Assembly: GCA_022711465.1 (NCBI GenBank)
Contig: JAKLEZ010000004.1
Span: 1 to 64,000 of the forward strand
DNA from: Planctomycetota bacterium
GTDB lineage: Bacteria; Planctomycetota; Phycisphaerae; UBA1845; PWPN01
Length of the DNA stretch: 64,000 nucleotides
Reading direction: 5' to 3'
The stretch's first letter is position 1, and the number at the start of each line of letters is the position of its first letter. Position numbers and translations under genes: made by a program. The notes under the pieces are model-generated. The model saw only the letters and a program-made list of their open reading frames with translations. It did not search any database and was not told the origin of the DNA. Shown here in pieces: positions 37,239 to 46,194 of this stretch.

Positions 37239-37622
37239 GTGGGTTACGACGTTGAGTTTGTCCAGATACCGGTAGACTCGTCTACGACCTTCCCCGTCGC
37301 GCCCGAAACGGCTAGGCGACTCCGCAACAAAGCGGTGCCGTTCAGCGATCCGGCGGCGGTCAGCAGTCTGCTGCTGCAGATGGACGGAGCCAAACCAGCC
37401 CTCGACGACGGAATCGACTACCTGGGCAAGGGACTTAGCTATGCCCGGCTCTTCGTTCGCAAAGACGCGATCCATGTGGACAATAATCTCAACGGAGCGG
37501 AACTGCTCAAACTGTACGCCAGACTGAATGAGCGCTACCGGCAACTGCTGATTCTGGATCTTCAGAGCGGCCAGCTGCACGACGCAGCCAGTTACAAGGA
37601 GTGGTGGTCCCGACCACTGTGA
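37239..37622 (+). CDS. Unknown protein inserted between gcvPA and gcvPB
   Basis: 127 residues from a GTG at 37239, preceded by GAGGA at 37226-37230. No signal peptide, membrane segment or known domain is recognised. The sequence is a soluble alpha/beta type: 'VEFVQIPVDSSTTFPVAPETA', a middle region with 'YLGKGLSYARLFVRKDAIHVDNN', and a final helix 'LLKLYARLNERYRQLLILD' ending in 'SYKEWWSRPL'. It is four bases before gcvPB. The position implies co-expression with the P-protein complex and a possible accessory or regulatory role; this is inference from location only. Confidence 0.75.
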   Translation: MGYDVEFVQIPVDSSTTFPVAPETARRLRNKAVPFSDPAAVSSLLLQMDGAKPALDDGIDYLGKGLSYARLFVRKDAIHVDNNLNGAELLKLYARLNERYRQLLILDLQSGQLHDAASYKEWWSRPL

Positions 37623-37626
37623 TCTC

Positions 37627-39189
37627 ATGGTTCACCAAGCCAATCCATCCAACACTCTGTCCGCCAACCACCTGTCCGGAGCAGGCCTCGTCCCCTCCGA
37701 AAAGCTCATCTTCGAGCGAAGCACACCTGGCCTGACCGCCGTCTCACTGCCCCCCACCGACGTCCCTCCGGTGGACAGGGAGAAGGCCATCCCCCGCGAA
37801 CTCCTGGCCGAGTCCGCTCCCCTGCTGCCCGAAGTCGGCGAACTGGACCTCGTTCGCCACTACACCCGGCTCGCCCACCGCCTCTTCAGCGTGGACGGCA
37901 ACTTCTACCCGCTCGGCTCGTGCACCATGAAGTACAACCCGAAGATCAACGAGCGGGCGGCGACCATGCCCGGATTCACCGCCCTGCATCCCCTCCAGGC
38001 GGAGATGGACATTCAGGGCATGATGGAGCTGCTCTTTCATACCCGCACCTTCCTCGCGGAAATCGCCGGTCTGGCGGACGTGACCCTGCAGCCCTGTGCC
38101 GGGGCCCACGGCGAGATGACAGGCGTCATGATCATCAGCGCCTACCACCGCCACCACGGCCAGGACCGGCCCAAGGTCCTGACCCCGGACTCGGCCCACG
38201 GAACCAACCCAGCCACTTGTACCATGTGCGGCCGGCACGCCCTGACCGTGTCCTCGCGACCCGACGGCCGGGTCGATCTCAACGACCTGCGCAGCAAAGT
38301 GGACGAACAGACTGCCGCCTTGATGATCACCAATCCCAACACAACCGGCCTGTTCGACCCCCAGATCGCCGACATCGCCGAGATCCTGCACGCCAAGGGC
38401 GCTCTCCTCTACCTCGACGGGGCCAACATGAATGCCATCCTCGGTATCGCCCGCCCCGGAGACTTCGGGGTCGATGTCATGCACTTCAACGTGCACAAGA
38501 CATTCAGTACCCCTCACGGTTGCGGCGGCCCGGGCGCCGGCCCGGTGGCCGTCTCCGAGAAGCTCCGCGGCTTCCTGCCCGGACCGCAGGTTATCCGCCG
38601 GCCCAATGGAACCTATGGATGGGATTCACTGGGGCCAAACTCCATCGGGCGGGTGCGATCGTTCCACGGCCAGATCGGCGTCCTGGTGCGAACCTTTGCC
38701 TACATCAGGGCCCTCGGAGCTGCCGGCCTGCGCGGCGTCAGCGAGAAGGCCGTGCTCTCCGCCAACTACATCGCCGCCCGGATGCGCGGCCACTACGCCA
38801 TGCCCTTCGAGCCCCCCTACGCCCACGAGTTCATCACCGTGCCCGAGTTCCGCGATCGCGGGGTGACCGAGTTGGACATCGCCAAGCGGCTCATCGACCA
38901 TTCGTTCCATCCGCCGACCATGAGCTGGCCGGTGGCCCACTGCCTCATGATCGAGCCGACAGAGACAGAATCCCTGGCCACCCTCGATCAGTTCATCGAG
39001 GCCATGATCAGCATCGCCCGGGAAGCTCGGGAGAATCCCGATGTCCTCCACCATGCCCCGCACACCATGCCCGTCCGGCGCCTGGACGAGGTCACCGCAG
39101 CCCGCAAGCCCGACCTGTGCTGGCAACCCGAGTCTCCCTCGACACCCGCCGCCCCATCGCCTGTCGCCGAACGTGCCCCGGTCTCGTAG
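37627..39189 (+). CDS. gcvPB: Glycine dehydrogenase (decarboxylating) subunit 2
   Basis: 520 residues, the C-terminal-half P subunit. It has 'FYPLGSCTMKYNPKINER', 'TDSAHGTNPAT'-like residues (here 'LTPDSAHGTNPATCTMCG') and the PLP motif 'FNVHKTFSTPHGCGGPGAGP' with the cofactor lysine in HKTFS. It forms the active P protein with GcvPA. The last 30 residues are proline/alanine-rich. It overlaps nothing but is tightly spaced after the unknown gene. Confidence 0.95.
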   Translation: MVHQANPSNTLSANHLSGAGLVPSEKLIFERSTPGLTAVSLPPTDVPPVDREKAIPRELLAESAPLLPEVGELDLVRHYTRLAHRLFSVDGNFYPLGSCTMKYNPKINERAATMPGFTALHPLQAEMDIQGMMELLFHTRTFLAEIAGLADVTLQPCAGAHGEMTGVMIISAYHRHHGQDRPKVLTPDSAHGTNPATCTMCGRHALTVSSRPDGRVDLNDLRSKVDEQTAALMITNPNTTGLFDPQIADIAEILHAKGALLYLDGANMNAILGIARPGDFGVDVMHFNVHKTFSTPHGCGGPGAGPVAVSEKLRGFLPGPQVIRRPNGTYGWDSLGPNSIGRVRSFHGQIGVLVRTFAYIRALGAAGLRGVSEKAVLSANYIAARMRGHYAMPFEPPYAHEFITVPEFRDRGVTELDIAKRLIDHSFHPPTMSWPVAHCLMIEPTETESLATLDQFIEAMISIAREARENPDVLHHAPHTMPVRRLDEVTAARKPDLCWQPESPSTPAAPSPVAERAPVS

Positions 39190-39252
39190 AATGCCGGCAG
39201 AGACCGCCGCTCGCCGCGATGGCGACATCCGCGAACTGGGGTGACCCGAGAC

Positions 39253-40002
39253 ATGAACCAATCCGCATCGACAGTCCGCTGGCTGACCGATCCGCCCCTG
39301 GACGGGCCCACGAACATGGCTCGGGACGAAGCCCTGCTCCAGCGGGTGGGCGGCGGCCAGTCGCCCCCAACGCTTCGCTTCTACCGCTGGTCACCGGCCA
39401 CGATCTCCTTAGGCTACTTCCAGTCCTACCAGGACTTCGCCTCACTGCCTCCGCCCGCCGCGACGCTGCCCGTCGTTCGCCGGCAGACCGGCGGCGGGGC
39501 TATCCTCCACGACCAGGAACTGACCTACTCACTCACCTTGCCGCTGGACCATCCCCTGATCGACAAGGGCAACCCGAACGACCTCTATGACCGCGTCCAC
39601 GAAGGCTTTGCCGCCGTGCTCGGCTACCTCGGGATCGCCGTGTCCCGTGGTGCCCCACCACGTGCCTGCTCCCATCGCGGCCCCTTCTTCTGCTTCGAGC
39701 AACACACTTGCTTCGACTTGATCGTGAACGGCCACAAGATCCTGGGCAGCGCCCAGCGACGCACAAAGCAGGCAGTCCTCCAGCACGGATCGCTGGTTCT
39801 GGGCCGCCGGCACGAGCAACAGACGTGCGCGGCCGTGGCCGACTACTGCTCCGTCGCCATGGACTGCTACCTGGATCGACTGGCGAGCGCTATTCTGCAC
39901 GACTACACCGGCCGGCAGGACGCACTCGGGCCCGGGGAACTGGCGTTGGCCGACCAGCTTCGCGGCAAATACGAGGACCCGGCCTGGACTCGAAAACGTT
40001 GA
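39253..40002 (+). CDS. LipM/LplA-family lipoyl-attachment transferase
   Basis: 249 residues of the BPL/LPL fold: 'RRQTGGGAILHDQELTYSL', then 'CFEQHTCFDLIVNGHKILGSAQRR' (split) and 'QHGSLVLG'. The Cys-containing 'CFEQ' element and the 'GSAQRR...LQHGSL' segment resemble LipM octanoyltransferases more than ATP-dependent LplA, so octanoylation of the H protein is the most likely role. It follows gcvPB directly. An alternative GTG start lies at 39241. Confidence 0.82.
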   Translation: MNQSASTVRWLTDPPLDGPTNMARDEALLQRVGGGQSPPTLRFYRWSPATISLGYFQSYQDFASLPPPAATLPVVRRQTGGGAILHDQELTYSLTLPLDHPLIDKGNPNDLYDRVHEGFAAVLGYLGIAVSRGAPPRACSHRGPFFCFEQHTCFDLIVNGHKILGSAQRRTKQAVLQHGSLVLGRRHEQQTCAAVADYCSVAMDCYLDRLASAILHDYTGRQDALGPGELALADQLRGKYEDPAWTRKR

Positions 40003-40925
40003 CTGAGACGCCGCCAGATTCCGTCCGAGCCCGCAAACGCCGCCCCCGAACCTGGGTGATCCTCGTTTTGATCACGCTGTGGGGGACCGTCCTCTACTAC
40101 CGCATGGAGGTACGGGCCTACTGGTGGGTCCATCAACTCCAGCAAGCGTCCACCCCCGAGGAGCGACGGTACTATACCCTGTGCCTGACATCCATCAGAG
40201 ACTCGTCGTTGTACGCACTCCCCGCCCTGCTGCGCGACCCACGCCCGGAGATTCGCATCCTCGGTGTCGAAGCGCTCCGGGATTGCCACAGTCTGCGCGC
40301 CCAGAAGCTCCTGCTCAACGCCCTGCACGACGAAAGCGACCCGGTCGTCGTGCGCGCGGCACTCATGCTGTCGTTGCGCCGCGATCCAACCACCTTCGTC
40401 CTGGATCGCCTGCGCGAAGACAGACTCGGCAAGAACCTGCGTTTCGCGTCCGCGGCCATCCTGGCTTTTGAGCGGATCGGAGGCCCCATGGCCGTCGAAG
40501 GAGTGCTCGCCGATCGAGATCCCTCCTCTGATCCCAACCTGCTCGCCCAGGCGATGGATTCCCTGGCCAGCCTCGACTGCCGAACGGAGTTCCGCTTTCT
40601 GATTGGAATGCTCACCGACCGGCGGCCGGTGACCGTCCCGCCGTTTTCCTGCCGCATGGCCGTCGAGGCCATCGCCCGGCTTCAAGGCGGTGAGGTGGCC
40701 AAGGGCATTGACCGCCAGGCACTGTTGGTCGCTACCCGGGCTCCGCCGACCGTCGGGGCCGCTGCCGCCCGTTCGCTCTGCCTGCTCACCGGTCAGTCCT
40801 TCGGTGATCCGGCCAGCCGGCCCGCCGAAGGAGGCCACGCCATACAGCATCAATGGTACACATGGCTTGATCGCCACGAACGCGGTGCTGATGCCACGTC
40901 CCAACCTGCAACCCTCCCGCAGTAG
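39999..40925 (+). CDS. Membrane-anchored HEAT-repeat protein
   Basis: 308 residues from a TTG at 39999, overlapping the previous stop (TTGA). A basic stretch and one membrane segment (about 16-33, TWVILVLITLWGTVLYY) are followed by HEAT-like helical repeats: 'LPALLRDPRPEIRILGVEALRD', 'LNALHDESDPVVVRAALMLSL', then more degenerate copies. HEAT repeats are protein-interaction scaffolds. The link to glycine cleavage is only positional. Confidence 0.7.
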   Translation: MTETPPDSVRARKRRPRTWVILVLITLWGTVLYYRMEVRAYWWVHQLQQASTPEERRYYTLCLTSIRDSSLYALPALLRDPRPEIRILGVEALRDCHSLRAQKLLLNALHDESDPVVVRAALMLSLRRDPTTFVLDRLREDRLGKNLRFASAAILAFERIGGPMAVEGVLADRDPSSDPNLLAQAMDSLASLDCRTEFRFLIGMLTDRRPVTVPPFSCRMAVEAIARLQGGEVAKGIDRQALLVATRAPPTVGAAAARSLCLLTGQSFGDPASRPAEGGHAIQHQWYTWLDRHERGADATSQPATLPQ

Positions 40926-40963
40926 CCACCCGCAGGGCGCGACTTCCGCACCCGAAGGGTCGT

Positions 40964-43249
40964 CTATTCCCACCCGCCGAGCTTGATGATGTCCTGGAAG
41001 GTAACCAGCACAAAGATGCCAATGATCAGAACCAGGCCGATCATCTGCGTGGCCACTTGCACCCTGATGCTGATGGGCGTCCCCTTGATCTTCTCGATGA
41101 TCAGAAACACGAACAGCCCGCCGTCAAAGATGGGCAGCGGCAGGAAGTTGATCACCGCGAGGTTGGCCGACATCATCGCCAGGAAGTAGAGGAGCTCCGG
41201 AATCCCGGCCTGGGCAACGTCACTGCCGATCTTGATGATGCCGATCGGACCGGAGATCTGGTCCAGCCCCAGCGACCGGGTGAAGATCATCCGCTTCATG
41301 GCCAGATAAGCCTGCCCGATGAAGTAGTAGGTCTTGCGCACGCCGATCATCATGGCCTTCACCGGATTGGTCTCGCGGACCAGCTGCACCTCGTATCGAG
41401 AAGCGATGTCAATGACGTACTGCACGCGGAGAACCCAGGGATCCACCATTTCCGCGGTCACGGCGAGCTTCTCCTTGTGGAGAACGCGATCGGCCTGATC
41501 CCAGAACTCGATATCCACGGTCTTCCCGACGCACTTGGACAGCACTTCCCGCGCCCCCTGCCAGCTGTCGACGGTGAAGGAGCGTCGCCGACCGTCCTTC
41601 TCGATCTCGACGTTGGTCTGTCCGTTGATCGACGTGATTGTCCTGGCGCCCGGCAGCTCAAACGTCGTGCCAAGCGTGTGAGGAACGTGCAGCGTCGCCG
41701 ATACCTCCGGCTGGTTCTCGTGAACCCAGGTCAGCTTGACATCCGTACCCGCCAGCTTGGTGAACCGCTCCACCAGCTCGTCCCAGGTCGCCACCGGCTG
41801 ATCGTTGACCTTGGTGATCTTCGAACCTCGCGGCATGATCGCCTTGAGCCGCGCCGCGGGAGTCTCGTTCTTCTCGACGCCCTCCGTCAGGATGTCAGCC
41901 ACAACAACCTCGTCGTTCTCGTGCCCCAGAATCTCGGCGCCAATCTGTGGAGACCGCTTGGAGAACCAGCCCGGCACCTTCGGAACCACCTTCAGGACAA
42001 CAACCTGGGGCTTGCCGTCCTTGTAGCGCAGCACCTCGACCGGGATGGCCCTCTCGGGGTTGTTCTCAATGCTGGTCTTGTACTCATCCAGCCGGGGCGC
42101 CACCTGGCTGCCCCACCGCACCAGGACGTCCCCGGGCAAAATCCCGGCCTGGTCGGCCCGCTGGCCTTCGACCACATCGGTCACCCGGATCCTCGGCACC
42201 AGCCCCAGCAGGTGACCGCTGGATTCGCCGAACCGGCCTTCCGGGGTCAATGCCATGCGAGCCCTTCTCTTGACCGTGCGCTCCACGGCCCCAGGGGCGT
42301 CGGCTCCGGAAACGCTTGCCGCCCGCCGAACCTTGAGTTCCGCGAAACGTCCCTTCAGGTCGGTCAACAGATTGCTCGCCTCAAACAGGCTCGAAATGTC
42401 ACGCCCGTTGACCTGGAGGATCTTGTCGCCAGCCTGCAGCTGCTCTTCGTCGGACAGGGCCAGGTCCTTCATCGCCGCCGTGATCGAAGTGTTCAGCGGA
42501 GGCGCGACGCCGATCTGGAGAATATTCTTCTCCGCGTTCTTCTCCGGCAGAATCGTGACCGTCTCGGTGCGGACCTTGCCGGACTCCCGATCCTTGCGCT
42601 GGTAGGTCAAGTGCAGCGGCTCGTCAGGATCGGAAAGCACGACGGCGGCTCGAAGATCGTTCTGGTCGGAGATCCACTCATCGTGAACCTTGACAATCCG
42701 GTCGCCCACCTGCAGGCCGGCCTGCTCGGCAGGACTGCCCGGCAGGATCCACCCCACCACCGCCGTGGGGGATTCCATGCCGATCATGAACACAATCATG
42801 AACACCAGCGCGGCGAAGACCATGTTCATGATCACGCCCGCGGACACGATGATCATCCGCTGACCGGGCGGCTTGAAGAGAAACGAACGGGGATCGTCCT
42901 TCACGATCAGTTCGTCCTCTTTGTCGCCGAAATCCTCCTGCCCCAGCATCTTGACGTACCCGCCCAGAGGCAGGGCATTGAAGGAATACCGGGTCTCGCC
43001 TCTGTCAAAACCGAACAACTCCTTGCCAAACCCGATGGCAAACTTGTGCACCCGCACGCCGCAGGCTTTCGCCGCTAGGAAGTGGCCCAACTCGTGAAAG
43101 AAGACCACCAGCGAAAAACCGATGAAAATCAGCACGTAAGACCAGATCGAACCCAGGTAGGATGAGAACGAAGCCCCCATGCCGGCCGTCACCAGCTCGG
43201 TATCGACCGCCCCCGACGCTCCAATCATGCCAATCACTGCTTCAAGCAT
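40964..43249 (-). CDS. rseP: RseP-type site-2 protease with extra PDZ modules
   Basis: 761 residues, versus about 450 in E. coli RseP. The zinc motif HELGH is at 52-56, and the C-terminal 'NFLPLPIFDGG' supplies the third ligand. Between membrane segments lie at least four PDZ-like modules (about 160-230, 246-310, 345-420 and 436-520), for example 'SPAEQAGLQVGDRIV' and 'ADQAGILPGDVLVRWG', and possibly a fifth fragment. It would cleave anti-sigma factors or signal-peptide remnants in the membrane. The start at 43249 overlaps the end of dxr by 16 bases and has GAGG upstream. Confidence 0.9.
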   Translation of the reverse strand: MLEAVIGMIGASGAVDTELVTAGMGASFSSYLGSIWSYVLIFIGFSLVVFFHELGHFLAAKACGVRVHKFAIGFGKELFGFDRGETRYSFNALPLGGYVKMLGQEDFGDKEDELIVKDDPRSFLFKPPGQRMIIVSAGVIMNMVFAALVFMIVFMIGMESPTAVVGWILPGSPAEQAGLQVGDRIVKVHDEWISDQNDLRAAVVLSDPDEPLHLTYQRKDRESGKVRTETVTILPEKNAEKNILQIGVAPPLNTSITAAMKDLALSDEEQLQAGDKILQVNGRDISSLFEASNLLTDLKGRFAELKVRRAASVSGADAPGAVERTVKRRARMALTPEGRFGESSGHLLGLVPRIRVTDVVEGQRADQAGILPGDVLVRWGSQVAPRLDEYKTSIENNPERAIPVEVLRYKDGKPQVVVLKVVPKVPGWFSKRSPQIGAEILGHENDEVVVADILTEGVEKNETPAARLKAIMPRGSKITKVNDQPVATWDELVERFTKLAGTDVKLTWVHENQPEVSATLHVPHTLGTTFELPGARTITSINGQTNVEIEKDGRRRSFTVDSWQGAREVLSKCVGKTVDIEFWDQADRVLHKEKLAVTAEMVDPWVLRVQYVIDIASRYEVQLVRETNPVKAMMIGVRKTYYFIGQAYLAMKRMIFTRSLGLDQISGPIGIIKIGSDVAQAGIPELLYFLAMMSANLAVINFLPLPIFDGGLFVFLIIEKIKGTPISIRVQVATQMIGLVLIIGIFVLVTFQDIIKLGGWE

Positions 43250-44385
43250 TCAGCGACCTCGCGTCTAGCCCAGGCATCGGCGGCCAACAGAGCATCCAGG
43301 TCCGGTGCCGCCTGGACATTGTGCCGATCGAGAACCTCTCGAGTCAATTCGACCACACGCCCGAACGGAATGCGCTCCTGGCGGAAGGCCTCCACGGCCT
43401 CTTCGTTGGCGGCGTTCAGAACCGCGCCCGCCGTCCCGCCGATCCGGGCAACCTCATATCCCAGCTCCAGGGCCGGGAACCGGTCAAAGTCCGGAGACTC
43501 GAAATTCAGGCGGCGGATGGTCGAGAAATCCAGCTTCCGCGCACACCCGTCCGCCCGGTCTGGACAGGTCAGAGCATACTGGATCGGCGTCTTCATGTCA
43601 GGCGAACCCAGCTGGGCAATGACCGAGCCGTCCACGAACTCGACCATCGAGTGAATAATCGACTCCGGGTGAATCACCACTTCAATTGAATCCGGCGGGA
43701 GATCGAACAACCACCTCGCTTCGATGATCTCCAGGGCCTTGTTCATCATCGTGGCCGAGTCAATCGTGATTTTAGGGCCCATATTCCACGTCGGGTGACG
43801 CAGAGCGTCCTGAAGGGTCGCCCCAGCCATCTGCTCGGCCGACCAGGCTCGGAACGGCCCGCCGCTGGCGGTCAGATAGATCTTCCGAACCTCACTTCGC
43901 CGCCCCGCGCTCATCGATTGAAAAACCGCAGAATGCTCGCTGTCGATCGGCAGCAGCACGGCTCCCGTCCTGGCCGCCAAGGGCACAATAATCGAGCCGG
44001 CCACAACCAGGGCCTCTTTGTTCGCCAGCCCGACCTTCTTGCCGGCCTGCACCGCCGCCACCGTCGATTCCAGCCCCGCCGCCCCCACGATCGCCGCCAC
44101 CACGTAGTCCGTATCCGAGCGCCTGGCCAGTTCAACCAGACCGGCCGGCCCGGCGAAAAGCTCCGATCGACTGTCCAGAAAGGGCGCGATCTGAATGGCG
44201 TTGGCCGGATCCGCTACCGCGACGGCCGGAGGATGAAACTCCTGACACTGGGCGGCCAGCTCCTGCCAGCGACGCTTGGCCCCCAGCCCCGCCACCTGGT
44301 AGTCCGGCGCCAACGAACGGAGCACCTCCAGCGTGCTCGTGCCGATGGAACCCGTTGATCCCAGGATGGTTACCCGCTTCGCCAC
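43234..44385 (-). CDS. dxr: 1-deoxy-D-xylulose 5-phosphate reductoisomerase
   Basis: 383 residues from a GTG at 44385. The N-terminus is 'KRVTILGSTGSIGTSTLEVL' (NADPH fold), followed by 'GLANKEALVVAG', 'PIDSEHSAVFQ' and 'LTASGGPF', all Dxr hallmarks. It makes MEP from DXP in non-mevalonate isoprenoid synthesis, possibly feeding the prenyl donor of the UbiA protein in this window. A strong promoter puts the transcript start about 18 bases before this GTG, which supports it over an upstream in-frame ATG at 44460. Confidence 0.94.
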   Translation of the reverse strand: MAKRVTILGSTGSIGTSTLEVLRSLAPDYQVAGLGAKRRWQELAAQCQEFHPPAVAVADPANAIQIAPFLDSRSELFAGPAGLVELARRSDTDYVVAAIVGAAGLESTVAAVQAGKKVGLANKEALVVAGSIIVPLAARTGAVLLPIDSEHSAVFQSMSAGRRSEVRKIYLTASGGPFRAWSAEQMAGATLQDALRHPTWNMGPKITIDSATMMNKALEIIEARWLFDLPPDSIEVVIHPESIIHSMVEFVDGSVIAQLGSPDMKTPIQYALTCPDRADGCARKLDFSTIRRLNFESPDFDRFPALELGYEVARIGGTAGAVLNAANEEAVEAFRQERIPFGRVVELTREVLDRHNVQAAPDLDALLAADAWARREVAECLKQ

Positions 44386-44409
44386 CGTGTGCCCCGGTGA
44401 AAAGATGTC

Positions 44410-44438
44410 AATATAGGCCGCATCGGCAAGGGTGACAA
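44410..44438 (-). promoter_or_regulatory. Sigma70-like promoter for dxr-rseP
   Basis: On the minus strand, TTGTCA (44433-44438, 5/6) and TATATT (44410-44415, 5/6) are exactly 17 bases apart. The predicted transcript start near 44403 leaves an 18-nt leader to the dxr GTG. Confidence 0.6.
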
Positions 44439-44444
44439 GGAGCG

Positions 44445-44473
44445 TTGCGACACCAGGCACCGGTTCCTATAAT
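44445..44473 (+). promoter_or_regulatory. Sigma70-like promoter for nudix-M50 operon
   Basis: TTGCGA (44445-44450) and a perfect TATAAT (44468-44473) are 17 bases apart. The start near 44480 lies 18 bases before the ATG at 44498. It is back-to-back with the dxr promoter, its -35 six bases from that one's -35. Confidence 0.6.
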
Positions 44474-44497
44474 CCCCAGCAAGCGAAGCGGGACTTC

Positions 44498-45043
44498 ATG
44501 AGCTCGAAATCCGATGATTCACCCATGAGTCAAACGCTCCTGACCGCAAAGAAGTTCACCGTCGAACGCCGGGAATACGTCATCCCAGGCGTCGGAGTAG
44601 TCCACCGCGAACTGGTCGTCCACCCCGGAGCCGTACTCATCCTGCCCCTGCTCACCCCCGACAAGGTGGTCATGATCCATAACTACCGATTCAGCGTCGG
44701 CAGCGAACTGCTCGAACTGCCCGCCGGTACCCTCGAGCCGCCCGAGGATCCGCTGGATTGCGCCCGCCGGGAACTGGAGGAAGAGACCGGCTACGTCGGC
44801 GGCAGAATCGAACCCCTCGGCCGCTTCTACACCTCCCCCGGTCTTACCAACGAGCTCATGTACGCCTTCCTGGCCTCCGAACTGAAGGCCACCGCCCCGC
44901 GGCCGGAAGCCACCGAGCAGATCCGCGTCACAACCCTGCCCCTGGCTGACGCCCTGGCCGCCACCAGCGACGGCCGTATTGTGGACGGCAAAACCATCGC
45001 CGCCCTCCATCTCTACCATTACCGCCGATCGAGGATGCCATGA
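44498..45043 (+). CDS. NUDIX hydrolase, ADP-ribose-pyrophosphatase-like
   Basis: 181 residues. The NUDIX box is complete: 'GTLEPPEDPLDCARRELEEETGY' pattern G-x5-E-x7-REL-x-EE-x-G, here split as GTLEPPEDP and RRELEEETGY. 'NYRFSVGSELLELPAGTLE' before it and 'YTSPGLTNELMYAFLA' after it match the ADP-ribose pyrophosphatase subgroup. It probably hydrolyses a nucleoside diphosphate derivative. The ATG at 44525 is an alternative start. It overlaps the next gene by ATGA (45040-45043). Confidence 0.88.
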   Translation: MSSKSDDSPMSQTLLTAKKFTVERREYVIPGVGVVHRELVVHPGAVLILPLLTPDKVVMIHNYRFSVGSELLELPAGTLEPPEDPLDCARRELEEETGYVGGRIEPLGRFYTSPGLTNELMYAFLASELKATAPRPEATEQIRVTTLPLADALAATSDGRIVDGKTIAALHLYHYRRSRMP

Positions 45044-46110
45044 GCTGGCGAGACCGGACCTGGAACCACGACCAGGGGGGGCCGCGAAGACGCTGGGGCG
45101 GCTTCAACACCGAGAACCCCATGGCCTGGGCTCCGTCGATCGGATCAGTCTTCGGCATCCGGATCAAGTTGCACATCATCTTCCTGATTTACCTTGCCGT
45201 GGAGCTGCTTCGATCGGCGTCCGAGGGAGGCTTCTGGTTCTCCTTGAGATACCTCGTCATCCTCTTCGGGCTCGTCTTCCTCCACGAAATGGGCCACTGC
45301 TTCGGTGCCCGCCGCGTGGGCGGCGACGCAAACGAGGTCCTCATGTGGCCGCTGGGCGGCCTGGCCATGGTCTCCGTCCCACACAACCCGCGGGCCCACC
45401 TGATCAGCGCTGCCGCGGGACCGTTCGTCAACTTCGCTTTCTGCATGATCTCCGCAATGATCCTGAGCCTCGCGGCCGGCTCGCTTCGAGCCGTGCCCTG
45501 GAACCCATTCAACGCCTATCCGTCCGAGGCAGCCCTTCCCCTTCTGGTGGGATCGACCGTATTCCTGCTGCTCTATCAGTTCTTCTATGTGAACTACGTC
45601 CTCCTGCTCTTCAACGTCGTCTTGCCGCTCTTCCCGCTCGACGGCGGTCGTATCTGGCAGGCGATTCTGTGGTATCGACTCGGCTACAGTCGCTCCATGC
45701 AGATCGCATCAACGGCCGGAATGATCGGAGCCGTGCTGCTCGGCGTGTTCGGACTGTTCAATCAGAACCTCATGCTCGTCGGGGTGGCCGTCTTCGCCTA
45801 CCTGACCAGCATGCAGTATCGCAAGGCGGTTGTCGCCGACCCCGAATGGGCCGAAGTACCACACGACGTCAACGCGTCTGCAGACCAGGCCGACGCCCCC
45901 GATCGCCGCAGGGGCCTCTTCGGTAAGGGACTCTGGGAACGCAAGCGAAAAAAGATCGCCGCGGAAGACGCCGAGGTGGATCGCATCCTCGCCAAGGTCC
46001 ACGATCAGGGCATTCAAAGCCTGAGTCGCTCCGAGAAGAAGACCCTCGAACGCGCCACACGCCGGCAGCAGGGCACGGACCGCCGCGCCGGCCGAGTCGA
46101 TCGCCTTTGA
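45040..46110 (+). CDS. M50-family site-2 protease-like membrane peptidase
   Basis: 356 residues with about six membrane segments. The zinc motif HEMGH is at about 82-86 (VFLHEMGHCFGAR) and the third ligand motif is 'LPLFPLDGGRIWQ'. It lacks PDZ domains, unlike RseP nearby, and ends in a charged cytoplasmic helix-rich tail (about 285-356) resembling a DNA- or protein-binding extension. It is coupled to the nudix gene by ATGA. The substrate is unknown. Confidence 0.88.
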   Translation: MSWRDRTWNHDQGGPRRRWGGFNTENPMAWAPSIGSVFGIRIKLHIIFLIYLAVELLRSASEGGFWFSLRYLVILFGLVFLHEMGHCFGARRVGGDANEVLMWPLGGLAMVSVPHNPRAHLISAAAGPFVNFAFCMISAMILSLAAGSLRAVPWNPFNAYPSEAALPLLVGSTVFLLLYQFFYVNYVLLLFNVVLPLFPLDGGRIWQAILWYRLGYSRSMQIASTAGMIGAVLLGVFGLFNQNLMLVGVAVFAYLTSMQYRKAVVADPEWAEVPHDVNASADQADAPDRRRGLFGKGLWERKRKKIAAEDAEVDRILAKVHDQGIQSLSRSEKKTLERATRRQQGTDRRAGRVDRL

Positions 46111-46132
46111 TCCACCCGGGAGAACGCGTATA
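46105..46132 (+). promoter_or_regulatory. Candidate thrC promoter
   Basis: TTGATC (46105-46110, overlapping the previous stop) and TATACT (46127-46132, 5/6) are 16 bases apart; a start near 46139 gives a leader of about 55 nt before the thrC ATG. Confidence 0.4.
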
Positions 46133-46194
46133 CTGGGCCGCACAACCCGCTTCCGTTCGTCGTTCAGGAAGCACAACACGGCGGTAAAACAACC

